DNA of 8,148 nucleotides from Campylobacterales bacterium. GTDB taxonomy: Bacteria > Campylobacterota > Campylobacteria > Campylobacterales > Hydrogenimonadaceae. Where the stretch lies: contig JAMONQ010000135.1 in NCBI GenBank assembly GCA_027065635.1, positions 1 through 8,148 on the forward strand, in the 5' to 3' direction. Positions 1 through 5,433 of this stretch are shown here, piece after piece. Under the pieces are notes generated by a model that did not search any database, had not been told where the DNA came from, and saw only the letters and a program-made list of their open reading frames with translations. The position numbers were made by a program, and so were the translations under genes. Position 1 is the first letter of the stretch, and every line of letters begins with the position of its first letter.

Positions 1-97
1 AATACATCGTTTTCTTGAAAGCGCTCTTGTAAAGTAGACCGGTTAAAAGTTCTCACTGGAGGAGAAGTGACTCACTAGACAGACGGAAAGCGGATAT

Positions 98-124
98 TTT
101 TCAATTTCAGAATTGTACTATAAT
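98..124 (+). promoter_or_regulatory. Promoter of the vapB-like gene
   Basis: A perfect TATAAT -10 hexamer lies at 119-124. About 15-16 bp upstream is a T-rich stretch (TTTTTCAATTT, 97-107) in place of a consensus -35, as is usual for the Campylobacterota housekeeping sigma factor. Transcription would start near 131, giving a leader of about 45 nt. Confidence 0.6.
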
Positions 125-162
125 CTTTACAAAACGCGCATGATTTCAAATACAGTGTAAAG
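113..162 (+). promoter_or_regulatory. Candidate autoregulatory operator half-sites
   Basis: TTGTA (113-117) and TACAA (128-132) form a dyad with a 10-bp spacer centred on the -10 box. A 9-bp odd palindrome TACAGTGTA follows at 151-159, and CTTTACA (125-131) pairs with TGTAAAG (156-162). Repeated TGTA/TACA half-sites over and just after a promoter are what autoregulation by a ribbon-helix-helix antitoxin would need. That the product of the gene at 177 binds here is inference. Confidence 0.35.
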
Positions 163-176
163 AAAGGAGGCCTCTG

Positions 177-425
177 ATGAAAAAAGCGGTCAATCTGCGG
201 CTCGAAGAGCGCGTCATTGTTCTGCTCAACGAATTGAGCCGGGAGTTTCATACAACAAAAACGGAGATCATCGAACGGGCCATCGAAAAATTTTCGAAAG
301 AGAGCCGAAAAAAGCGTAACAAACTGATGGAATACGCCGGAAAACTCGGCGACAAAGAGGCGGACCGGATGCTCGAAGCTATTCGGACAGACAAGGACCG
401 TAAAGAGTTTTCCCAGGACCTGTGA
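177..425 (+). CDS. Ribbon-helix-helix (VapB/CopG-type) antitoxin
   Basis: An 82-residue protein. Residues 2-12 (KKAVNLRLEER) form the predicted N-terminal DNA-binding beta strand. Two helices follow (about 14-25 and 28-44, with TTKTEIIERAIEKF), the layout of an RHH/CopG dimer that grips an operator. The charged C-terminal half (about 45-82) is the sort of tail that wraps and inhibits a PIN toxin. The start is supported by a strong AAGGAGG at 164-170, 6 nt before the ATG. The stop TGA (423-425) overlaps the ATG of the next frame (425-427), the usual antitoxin-toxin coupling. That next frame begins like VapC but is broken after about 20 codons, so this antitoxin appears to be an orphan. It may still act as an autorepressor. 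The family call is firm; the exact VapB subfamily is not. Confidence 0.8.
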   Translation: MKKAVNLRLEERVIVLLNELSREFHTTKTEIIERAIEKFSKESRKKRNKLMEYAGKLGDKEADRMLEAIRTDKDRKEFSQDL

Positions 426-489
426 TGGCGAAGTTTCTGCTCGATAGCGACATACTCATCTATTTCCTCAAAGGCAGAGCCGAAGCGGC
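425..489 (+). pseudogene. Truncated vapC (PIN-domain toxin) remnant
   Basis: The frame starting at ATG 425 (or GTG 422), overlapping the antitoxin stop, encodes MAKFLLDSDILIYFLKGRAE. This is a textbook VapC N terminus: a hydrophobic strand followed by the first catalytic Asp (the D of LLDSD) and the IYFLKGR helix. After about residue 21, next to a run of six G at 490-495, the similarity ends. The frame continues to 640 with low-complexity residues that contain none of the later PIN acidic residues. The other two plus frames do not restore a PIN domain either: one stops at once, the other encodes unrelated sequence. The break is therefore more likely a deletion or recombination junction than a simple frameshift. 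VapC toxins are about 130 residues long, so no active RNase can be made from this copy. Confidence 0.7.
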
Positions 490-787
490 GGGGGGCTTGA
501 GCATGAAGTCTACCCCACCGTCGACAAAGTGCTTCACCTATTGCTTCAGGCCGCTTCGATCAAGAAACTGCTGCCCAATACCGGTTTTCCCCACTCGAAC
601 ATCCCGCTCTCCTATATGTTATTTATTTATTGCAGTATAAATACAATTGGCATATATGGATTTTATTTATCTGGAGCGGCCGGCTTTTCATTGTGAGCAT
701 GCGTTTATGGGCGGTTGCGGAGTGTAGACCCGCCTGTCATCGACTCCTCTTGATCTTCAAATATGTCCCGCTCGTCAACAGAGCCCT
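490..787. other. Unassigned remnant zone between the broken vapC and the diguanylate cyclase
   Basis: About 300 bases without a supportable gene. On the plus strand, in a different frame from vapC, 448-693 is free of stops (TGA at 694-696) and reads LEHEVYPTVDKVLHLL, then IKKLLPNTGFPHS, before becoming hydrophobic. It has no start codon with an SD and I do not recognise it. Positions 615-665 are markedly AT-rich compared with the flanks. On the minus strand an 18-codon frame at 602-546 has an AGGAG in front but no recognisable product. The mixture looks like decayed or junction DNA next to a truncated toxin gene. Confidence 0.45.
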
Positions 788-798
788 TCAAGAGGAGT
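743..798. repeat. 11-bp perfect inverted repeat at the 3' end of the diguanylate cyclase gene
   Basis: ACTCCTCTTGA (743-753) and TCAAGAGGAGT (788-798) are exact inverted copies with a 34-bp spacer. The right arm contains the stop codon and last codons of the diguanylate cyclase gene. Within the spacer GCTC/GAGC can pair as an inner stem. There is no T-tract after the stem on the minus strand, so it is not a classic terminator. It may stabilise the 3' end of the mRNA or be accidental. Confidence 0.4.
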
Positions 799-2299
799 TA
801 CGCTCCTTGTCTTCGCTATCGGAAACCACCCTGTTTCGTCCACCCTTTTTAGCTCTGTACAGATTTTTGTCCGCTCTTGAAATCAAAGAACCTATCGACT
901 CGTTTTTCTCTCTGATCGCTATTCCGATACTGACGGTAACATTTTCAACCTTCTCGAACTTGTGAAACTGTATATGCTTTCTTAGTTTCTGGGCTACCTG
1001 CATAGCCTGCATCTCGGATGCGTTGGCGACAAACAGCAAAAACTCCTCTCCGCCCTGACGGCAGAAAACGTCATCCTTCCTTATGTGTGCGGTAATCAGC
1101 CTCGCAACCTCTTTTAGCACTCTGTCTCCGGTATCGTGGCCGAATGTATCGTTTATCTTCTTGAAGTGATCGATATCGATATACAAGAGTGCATACCTTC
1201 TGTTTCCTCTTTTGAGTCGCTTCATACAGCCTCTGCGGTTATAGACGCCTGTAAGCGTATCGATATCGGCGGCATGGGCCTTGATCCTGTATATATGCAC
1301 CATCACGGTAAGAATAAGCAGCACGATCACCAGCAGACCAAGAGCGTAGTAGGCTATTCGTGTCGTAGAAAGCACTTGCGCCAGAGCGCCGGTATCCTTG
1401 TGAACGATGATATAGTATCCGCCGTATCCGTCATCTACCAGCTTCAGGGGTATGAAGCTTGCCGTATAGAGTTCGTCTCTTCCCTCTTCGCTGCTTGTCA
1501 AAATGGTATAAAACTCCCTATACGGCAGAAGATCGGTTTTATAGCCGGACTCTCTGAGCAGACGCGCCCCTTCTCCTATATCCTTTTCTATGACAAACTT
1601 GTCGTCGATAAAACATGGACGATAGTTTTCAAGTTTCTTTTTGGCGGCACTCTTTTTCAGTCTCGTCTCATCGAGAACCAGAAAATATCTGCTAAGTCCG
1701 TCACCTACCGCTTCGAGGGCCTCTTTCATGGCACTGAAGGCAAAAGAGAGTTCTACACTGCCTACATACTCCATCCTGTAAAAGAGAGGATAGACGGCCC
1801 TGTAAGCCCCGAAGTTTCTTCCGATCTCGAAACCGTATACCGGCTTGCGGGTGTGTATCACTCTCTCTATGGAGGGCCTAAATAACAGGGAGTCGCCGTA
1901 GTCTTCCGGTCGATGCACACGAAGAAACGAGCGTCCGTCCGGCAGGTGAAACTGCAGATGCCTCAGGTTGTGTCTGGAGAGCTTCTCATATAGAGGAAGA
2001 TAGTATGCCAAAAGCTCGTCTCTTATGCTGTCCGCATCGGCTCCGTTTCGCACATCGTACATAAGCTTTTTGGTCTCTATATCTATAATCAGATCGGAGA
2101 TCGTATCGGACTCCACCCTGAACGCTTCCATCTGAAGCTCGATAAGCCTTTTTTGGGTCGCTACCGTCTGCCTCGCTACCGAATCGATCTCCGCTTCGCT
2201 GTAGCGATCGATACCGATACCGATAACCAGACCGATCAGCACGATCAGCGCACACTTTATAAGTGTAGCCGGCCATAGATTCTTGTTGTAGATTTTCAT
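788..2299 (-). CDS. Membrane diguanylate cyclase with periplasmic dCache-type sensor (GGEEF)
   Basis: A 503-residue protein that should make c-di-GMP from two GTP. TM1 is at about 11-30. A periplasmic sensor of about 280 residues follows, with the segment LQFHLPDGRSFLRVHRPEDYG (115-135) typical of the dCache_4 type. TM2 is at about 316-337, and a cytoplasmic GGDEF domain spans about 344-492. That domain has DTLTGVYNRRG (347-357), the metal/substrate region IDIDHFKKINDTFGHDTGD (374-392) and an intact GGEEF active site (416-420). RKDD at 407-410, five residues before GGEEF, is a canonical RxxD inhibitory I-site, so product feedback is expected. The first ATG starts a normal lysine-containing N terminus before TM1, but no Shine-Dalgarno precedes it. 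The gene lies 56 nt downstream of the sagB-like gene on the same strand and seems to have its own promoter. The ligand of the sensor is unknown. Activity is well supported by the motifs. Confidence 0.93.
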   Translation of the reverse strand: MKIYNKNLWPATLIKCALIVLIGLVIGIGIDRYSEAEIDSVARQTVATQKRLIELQMEAFRVESDTISDLIIDIETKKLMYDVRNGADADSIRDELLAYYLPLYEKLSRHNLRHLQFHLPDGRSFLRVHRPEDYGDSLLFRPSIERVIHTRKPVYGFEIGRNFGAYRAVYPLFYRMEYVGSVELSFAFSAMKEALEAVGDGLSRYFLVLDETRLKKSAAKKKLENYRPCFIDDKFVIEKDIGEGARLLRESGYKTDLLPYREFYTILTSSEEGRDELYTASFIPLKLVDDGYGGYYIIVHKDTGALAQVLSTTRIAYYALGLLVIVLLILTVMVHIYRIKAHAADIDTLTGVYNRRGCMKRLKRGNRRYALLYIDIDHFKKINDTFGHDTGDRVLKEVARLITAHIRKDDVFCRQGGEEFLLFVANASEMQAMQVAQKLRKHIQFHKFEKVENVTVSIGIAIREKNESIGSLISRADKNLYRAKKGGRNRVVSDSEDKERNSS

Positions 2300-2305
2300 G
2301 ACTCT

Positions 2306-2314
2306 ATTGTATCA
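2306..2314 (-). promoter_or_regulatory. Extended -10 promoter immediately before the diguanylate cyclase ATG
   Basis: Read on the minus strand, TGATACAAT (an extended -10: TG, one base, TACAAT) ends only 6 nt before the ATG at 2299. The predicted transcription start would fall at or next to the ATG, and there is no SD. This fits a leaderless mRNA. The -35 region is weak. Placement is accurate to a base or two. Confidence 0.4.
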
Positions 2315-2355
2315 CGTTATCACTTGTCGCGAAATATAAAAAAAATGAAAAATAT

Positions 2356-3660
2356 TCAACGCTCCGCCTCCTTGTCGTAGCCGACTGCAAGCGCATAGAG
2401 CACCATCTCGTCACTCTCGAGAAAAGATGCGGTCTCATCGTCGTAATATGCGCCTATTCCGCTACACCCGAAACCGAGATATCCGGAGCCGAGATATAGA
2501 CGATGTCCCAATATTCCGGCCTTTATATACATAGGCCGGTAGTTGCATCCTCGCGAGAGCAAAAAGTATGTCACAGCACTATCGCTTCCAAGACCCTGTT
2601 CCAGACACAGATATCCTGCCATGGCGCTGAAGTCCCCCTCTTTCAGGAGCCTGCCGTCCATGTATATCCCGGGGACCATCCCTTCGACGCGATTGACTAC
2701 GGCATAGATTCGCAAAGGCTCGTCGCAGTCGGAAGGTATCGGCATATTCAAAATATCTTGCAACGTTTCGAAGTCTCTTCTGGAGATCGGCCTGCTTCCA
2801 AATGCCCTAACCGAGCGTCTCTTGAGTATCGTCTCCTCCCATACACCCTTGTTGAAGGAGAGTTTCGGAAAGCGGGGCTCCTTTTTGCAGCCGTAAAGAC
2901 CGGACGTCTCAAGGTAGACCCGCTCTATTTCAGGCACACAAGAGGCTACTCCGACGGGATCGGCTCGGGCGATACATCCATCCGGCACGACCGCTTCACT
3001 ACCGGCGATCGGCACCGCTGCGATGGCCGAGGCGAGAAAAAACTCATCTTTTTCAAATCCGAAAAAACTGTTGAGTCTTTCAAGGTCTATATCGTAGACA
3101 ATCCTGTAGGCGTGATTGTATAGATAGCTGGCCGCCTCTATGGCTCCAAGTATATGACCTGTATCGAGCAGGCAGTACCTGAAGGCTCTCTTTTTGTATT
3201 TCCATGCGGAGCGGTACCACGGAGAGCTTATAAAAAAGAGTACTCCTCTCATGGCTCTTCTCTCGTTCAAACATGGCTCCAGCCCCTCGTCCGAAGAGAT
3301 CGGTTTTAGCAATACCGCCGAAGAGGTAGCCACTTCGAAGTGATAGATGCCGTCTTCAAGCCCTTCGACACCGCGCGACTGGAAATAGATCTCGTTCGGA
3401 TAGAGAGCTCCGGCACTGGGATTGGTTCGCAAGTAGTACTCCGCTCCGGGATAGACCTTTTTGGCGGTTATACCTCCTATATGGTAGATGAAGCTGTGTA
3501 GCGGATGGGAGCTTTTAAGCTTTGTTCGCCTGAAGTTTTTCGGGTAGATCTTCATGGAACGGGGCTGTTCGCTCCAGTCGAGACGGTTTGGGTTTTCTCT
3601 TACGGAAGCCCATGAGTGCTTCGTCTCTTCATGATACTCACGCCCTGAACACTTGTTCAT
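2356..3660 (-). CDS. SagB-type tandem nitroreductase-fold dehydrogenase
   Basis: A 434-residue protein with two nitroreductase-like halves. The N-terminal lead-in EYHEETKHSWASVRENPNRL (8-27) is characteristic of SagB/ThcOx-like proteins. The first half (about 55-250) has RTNPSAGALYPNE (78-90), a signature FMN-site segment of the family, and KYKKRAFRYCLLDTGH (154-169). The second half (about 275-430) starts ILKRRSVRAFGSRPISRRDF (278-297) and ends AGILGHRLYLGSGYLGFGCSG (381-401). SagB proteins are FMN oxidases that turn azolines into azoles in TOMM peptide biosynthesis. Here there is no YcaO cyclodehydratase, precursor peptide or transporter in view, so the substrate is unknown. The ATG overlaps the end of the upstream DUF309 gene by 23 bp, with AGGGG about 7 nt ahead, indicating translational coupling. 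Predicted cytoplasmic. The fold is confident; the reaction is not. Confidence 0.8.
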   Translation of the reverse strand: MNKCSGREYHEETKHSWASVRENPNRLDWSEQPRSMKIYPKNFRRTKLKSSHPLHSFIYHIGGITAKKVYPGAEYYLRTNPSAGALYPNEIYFQSRGVEGLEDGIYHFEVATSSAVLLKPISSDEGLEPCLNERRAMRGVLFFISSPWYRSAWKYKKRAFRYCLLDTGHILGAIEAASYLYNHAYRIVYDIDLERLNSFFGFEKDEFFLASAIAAVPIAGSEAVVPDGCIARADPVGVASCVPEIERVYLETSGLYGCKKEPRFPKLSFNKGVWEETILKRRSVRAFGSRPISRRDFETLQDILNMPIPSDCDEPLRIYAVVNRVEGMVPGIYMDGRLLKEGDFSAMAGYLCLEQGLGSDSAVTYFLLSRGCNYRPMYIKAGILGHRLYLGSGYLGFGCSGIGAYYDDETASFLESDEMVLYALAVGYDKEAER

Positions 3661-3958
3661 ATGTCGCCCCTATCGCCTCGTCTACCCGCCGAAAATCGGA
3701 AAGTGCGGGTGATGATACACTCTGCAGAAGCGGCCTGTACTTCAGATAGACCTTCCATGTTCTGCGTGCCGCCTCCATGCGGCCCCTCTTGACAAGCTCG
3801 AAAGCGACAGAGGCGTTTATGAATCCCTTGACAAGAAGTATTTCGTCGCTCTTTTCGAAGCGCCTGGGATACCAGAGCTCTTCGAGCGCCTCATGCGCCT
3901 CATAATATTTCTGCGCTTTTATCAGCTCGATAAAAGACTCGCAGGCTTTTTGCATCAT
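3638..3958 (-). CDS. DUF309-family protein
   Basis: A 106-residue all-helical protein. KYYEAHEALEELWYPRR (17-33) is the diagnostic DUF309 motif, with the conserved His-Glu and Glu-Glu-Leu-Trp. LVKGFINASVAFELVKRG (42-59) matches the second conserved helix. No enzymatic activity is established for the family. The arrangement of His and Glu on adjacent helices has the look of a metal or ligand pocket, but this is not proven. The start is ambiguous between two adjacent ATGs. The purine tract AGGGGGGAG directly before the first gives better spacing to the second (3955). The gene follows the rhodanese-like gene by 32 nt and runs 23 bp into the sagB-like gene, so it belongs to the same operon. Confidence 0.75.
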   Translation of the reverse strand: MMQKACESFIELIKAQKYYEAHEALEELWYPRRFEKSDEILLVKGFINASVAFELVKRGRMEAARRTWKVYLKYRPLLQSVSSPALSDFRRVDEAIGATYEQVFRA

Positions 3959-3990
3959 CTCCCCCCTGCCGGCCAGAAAGGGCCCAAAAA

Positions 3991-4296
3991 TCAGACGCGC
4001 AGAGACTTGCGCCAGTAGCCGCGTCCGCCGCGCAGCGAAATACAGATTTTATCCGGAAATCTCTTGCGGAATTCCGGCAATCTCTCTTTGGTCTCTTTTC
4101 CCGTGTCGCAGTAAAAGAGAAATATGGTGCCCGGAGGATACTCCTTGAGCACAAAAGGGTTGTACAAAACCGTATCGGTCCCATCTATCGATTTTGCTAT
4201 CGTATCGACCAGGAGAATCTCTCTGCCCGAACCGGCAAGCTCTCTTTTTGCCAGCAGATACTCCTCCTGGGTCCACTCATCCTTTTGCAGATCCAC
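3991..4296 (-). CDS. Small divergent rhodanese-like protein
   Basis: A 101-residue protein whose second half fits the end of a rhodanese domain. IFLFYCDTGKETKERL (58-73) places Cys63 at the end of a central strand, where the persulfide-forming cysteine sits. ISLRGGRGYWRKSLRV (86-101) matches the closing glycine-glycine-x-x-x-Trp segment. LLVDTIAKSIDG (28-39) could stand for the usual hydrophobic-Asp-hydrophobic-Arg strand. Rhodaneses carry sulfane sulfur from thiosulfate or a cysteine desulfurase to an acceptor. This one is short and its active-site loop (CDTGKE) is atypical, so activity is uncertain. The start is GTG at 4294-4296, only 2 nt after the yajQ stop, with no SD of its own, so translation is probably coupled to yajQ. 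Confidence 0.55.
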   Translation of the reverse strand: MDLQKDEWTQEEYLLAKRELAGSGREILLVDTIAKSIDGTDTVLYNPFVLKEYPPGTIFLFYCDTGKETKERLPEFRKRFPDKICISLRGGRGYWRKSLRV

Positions 4297-4298
4297 GT

Positions 4299-4796
4299 TT
4301 AGCGGTAATTGCCGAAGTTTACCGGAAAATCGAGATCGAGCGATTTCAGATGAGCCATTACCGCCTGAAGATCATCGAGCGATTTGCCGCTTACGCGGAT
4401 CTCGTCACCCTGTATAGCCGCCTGAACTTTGAGCTTGAGCCCCTTGATCTGCTTGACTATCTTTTTGGCATCCTCCTTGCCTATGGCGTCCACTATGGCG
4501 AAGTGCGCCCTGCGAGTACCGCCGCTGGCATCTTCACGCCCTGTCTCCTTCAACGTTTTTGGCGACAATCCGCGCTTGATGATCTTGCCGATCAAAATAT
4601 CGATCAGAGCATCGAGTTTGTTCTCGCTCGAGCTCGTCACGGTGATCGTCTTGCCCTTTTCATTCAGCTCGATCTCCTTGACGAGCCCCTTGAAGTCATA
4701 ACGGTTTTCAGCCTCCTTCTTCGCCTGCGCAATAGCATTTTTTATCTCTTGCATATCCGCCTTGGCGCTTATGTCGAAACTGTGCTCTTTTGCCAT
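4299..4796 (-). CDS. yajQ: YajQ-family nucleotide (c-di-GMP)-binding protein
   Basis: A 165-residue protein, full length for the YajQ/DUF520 family. The conserved landmarks are present in order: the N-terminal EHSFDISAKADMQEIKNAI (4-22), ENRYDFKGL (30-38), the central SSSENKLDALIDILIGKIIKRG (55-76), EDAKKIVKQIKGLKLKVQAAI (108-128), GDEIRVSGKSLDDLQ (130-144), and the C-terminal LDFPVNFGNYR. Some members of the family bind c-di-GMP and modulate transcription factors (shown in Xanthomonas and Pseudomonas). Others were described as RNA/nucleotide binding. A strong AGGAGG (4801-4806) stands 4 nt before the ATG. The gene is 19 nt downstream of the CZB-like gene and 2 nt upstream of the rhodanese-like gene. 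The diguanylate cyclase in the same block makes a c-di-GMP link plausible, though this is inference. Confidence 0.93.
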   Translation of the reverse strand: MAKEHSFDISAKADMQEIKNAIAQAKKEAENRYDFKGLVKEIELNEKGKTITVTSSSENKLDALIDILIGKIIKRGLSPKTLKETGREDASGGTRRAHFAIVDAIGKEDAKKIVKQIKGLKLKVQAAIQGDEIRVSGKSLDDLQAVMAHLKSLDLDFPVNFGNYR

Positions 4797-4815
4797 CTAT
4801 CCTCCTTCTCTTGCC

Positions 4816-5271
4816 TCAAATACCGAGATAATCCTCTGCGGGACGCGACTTGGCACGTATCAGCAAGATCTCCATTTTCCGTATCAGCTTCCCGTTTGTC
4901 TTTTTCAGATCGTCATAATATGCCCTGGCCTTGTCGCGATCCGCCTCGGAAAGCTTTTTCCTTCCAAAAAGACGTCCCAGCACTCCGCTTTTGCGGGTAG
5001 TCGGAAGTATAATATCACATATCTTCCTGTTTTCGTCAAGCCTTATTGCATGAAGTCTCGTCAACTCGTCTACCGTCGCTTTTCCGAACAGCTTAAGAAT
5101 CCATTTGCGGTTGGACTCCAGCCAGATGTCGAATCCGCACTCGGATACATACGATGCCAGCACCTCCTCCTTGAGATCGACTCCGGCCGTCAGATAGCCG
5201 ATATACTTAAGCTGCGCATCGAGCGACTTCATAGCCTCCTCGATACTCTTTACGGCATCTTTTTTCTCCAT
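4816..5271 (-). CDS. Small CZB-like (chemoreceptor zinc-binding-like) helical protein
   Basis: A 151-residue soluble, helix-rich protein with no TM segment. Residues 42-84 (VSECGFDIWLES...ELTRLHAIRLDENRKI) align with the second half of a CZB domain: a Cys-x-Phe-x-x-Trp-Leu turn (Cys45, Trp50) and a Leu-His helix (His74). Two of the usual zinc ligands are missing. The early His is not found around residues 20-28, and the position four residues after His74 is Leu78. The C-terminal third (90-145) is a basic linker (RKSGVLGRLFGRKK) followed by an amphipathic helix pair. It may be a degenerate, non-zinc CZB domain or an unrelated family with a chance match. The SD is weak (AAAGG). The gene leads the yajQ-rhodanese-DUF309-sagB block and diverges from the PAS gene at 5434. 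Confidence 0.5.
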   Translation of the reverse strand: MEKKDAVKSIEEAMKSLDAQLKYIGYLTAGVDLKEEVLASYVSECGFDIWLESNRKWILKLFGKATVDELTRLHAIRLDENRKICDIILPTTRKSGVLGRLFGRKKLSEADRDKARAYYDDLKKTNGKLIRKMEILLIRAKSRPAEDYLGI

Positions 5272-5307
5272 CCATATCGCCTTTGCACTCTTGCATCTTC
5301 TCTTCGG

Positions 5308-5313
5308 ATTATA
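5308..5313 (-). promoter_or_regulatory. -10 box of the leftward operon
   Basis: On the minus strand TATAAT lies at 5313-5308, preceded by A/T-rich DNA (AATTAAAAAAG) without a clear -35. Transcription would start near 5301, giving a leader of about 30 nt to the CZB-like gene. This is the likely promoter of the whole five-gene leftward block. Confidence 0.6.
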
Positions 5314-5345
5314 ATACTTTTTTAATTAAAATAAGACTACCATTC

Positions 5346-5351
5346 TATAAT
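5346..5351 (+). promoter_or_regulatory. -10 box of the PAS gene
   Basis: TATAAT at 5346-5351 on the plus strand, with T/A-rich DNA at the -35 position (TTTTTTAATTAAAA, 5318-5330). The predicted start near 5358 gives a leader of about 76 nt that contains a palindrome. The two opposed -10 boxes are only about 32 bp apart, so the divergent promoters share upstream DNA. Confidence 0.6.
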
Positions 5352-5374
5352 AATTTTTTATATACTATGAGTTC

Positions 5375-5398
5375 TCGTTATCCCGTGGGATATTACGA
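5375..5398 (+). promoter_or_regulatory. Palindrome/hairpin in the PAS gene leader
   Basis: TATCCC (5379-5384) and GGGATA (5387-5392) are inverted around a 2-bp centre. They are flanked by TCGT (5375-5378) and ACGA (5395-5398), which also pair across a 2-nt bulge. The element lies between the predicted transcription start and the SD. It could be an operator for a dimeric regulator or a leader RNA hairpin. Confidence 0.4.
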
Positions 5399-5433
5399 CA
5401 CATCTCATATTCATTCTGCCATAAGGAGTTACA

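Larger units (their letters stand above)
1..176. other. Left-edge intergenic region, no confident gene
   Basis: No complete gene is visible here. In one plus frame the window opens with a short stretch ending IHRFLESALVK and a TAG at 35-37, which could be the tail of a CDS entering from the left. A minus-strand frame is also open from about position 70 leftwards off the edge (GTG near 58, reading VRTFNRSTLQERF...). Neither can be identified from so few codons. A weak inverted repeat TCACT/AGTGA lies at 53-57 and 66-70. The right part holds the promoter of the antitoxin gene. Confidence 0.4.

Noticed and set aside
546..602. An 18-codon minus-strand frame (MFEWGKPVLGSSFLIEAA) preceded by AGGAG
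   Set aside because: Too short, no recognisable family, and lies in apparent remnant DNA; the SD-like sequence alone is not enough.
2326..2350. T-rich tract on the minus strand after the sagB-like stop as a terminator
   Set aside because: The T run is not preceded by a stable GC-rich stem, so an intrinsic terminator cannot be supported; it may simply be promoter-upstream DNA of the cyclase.
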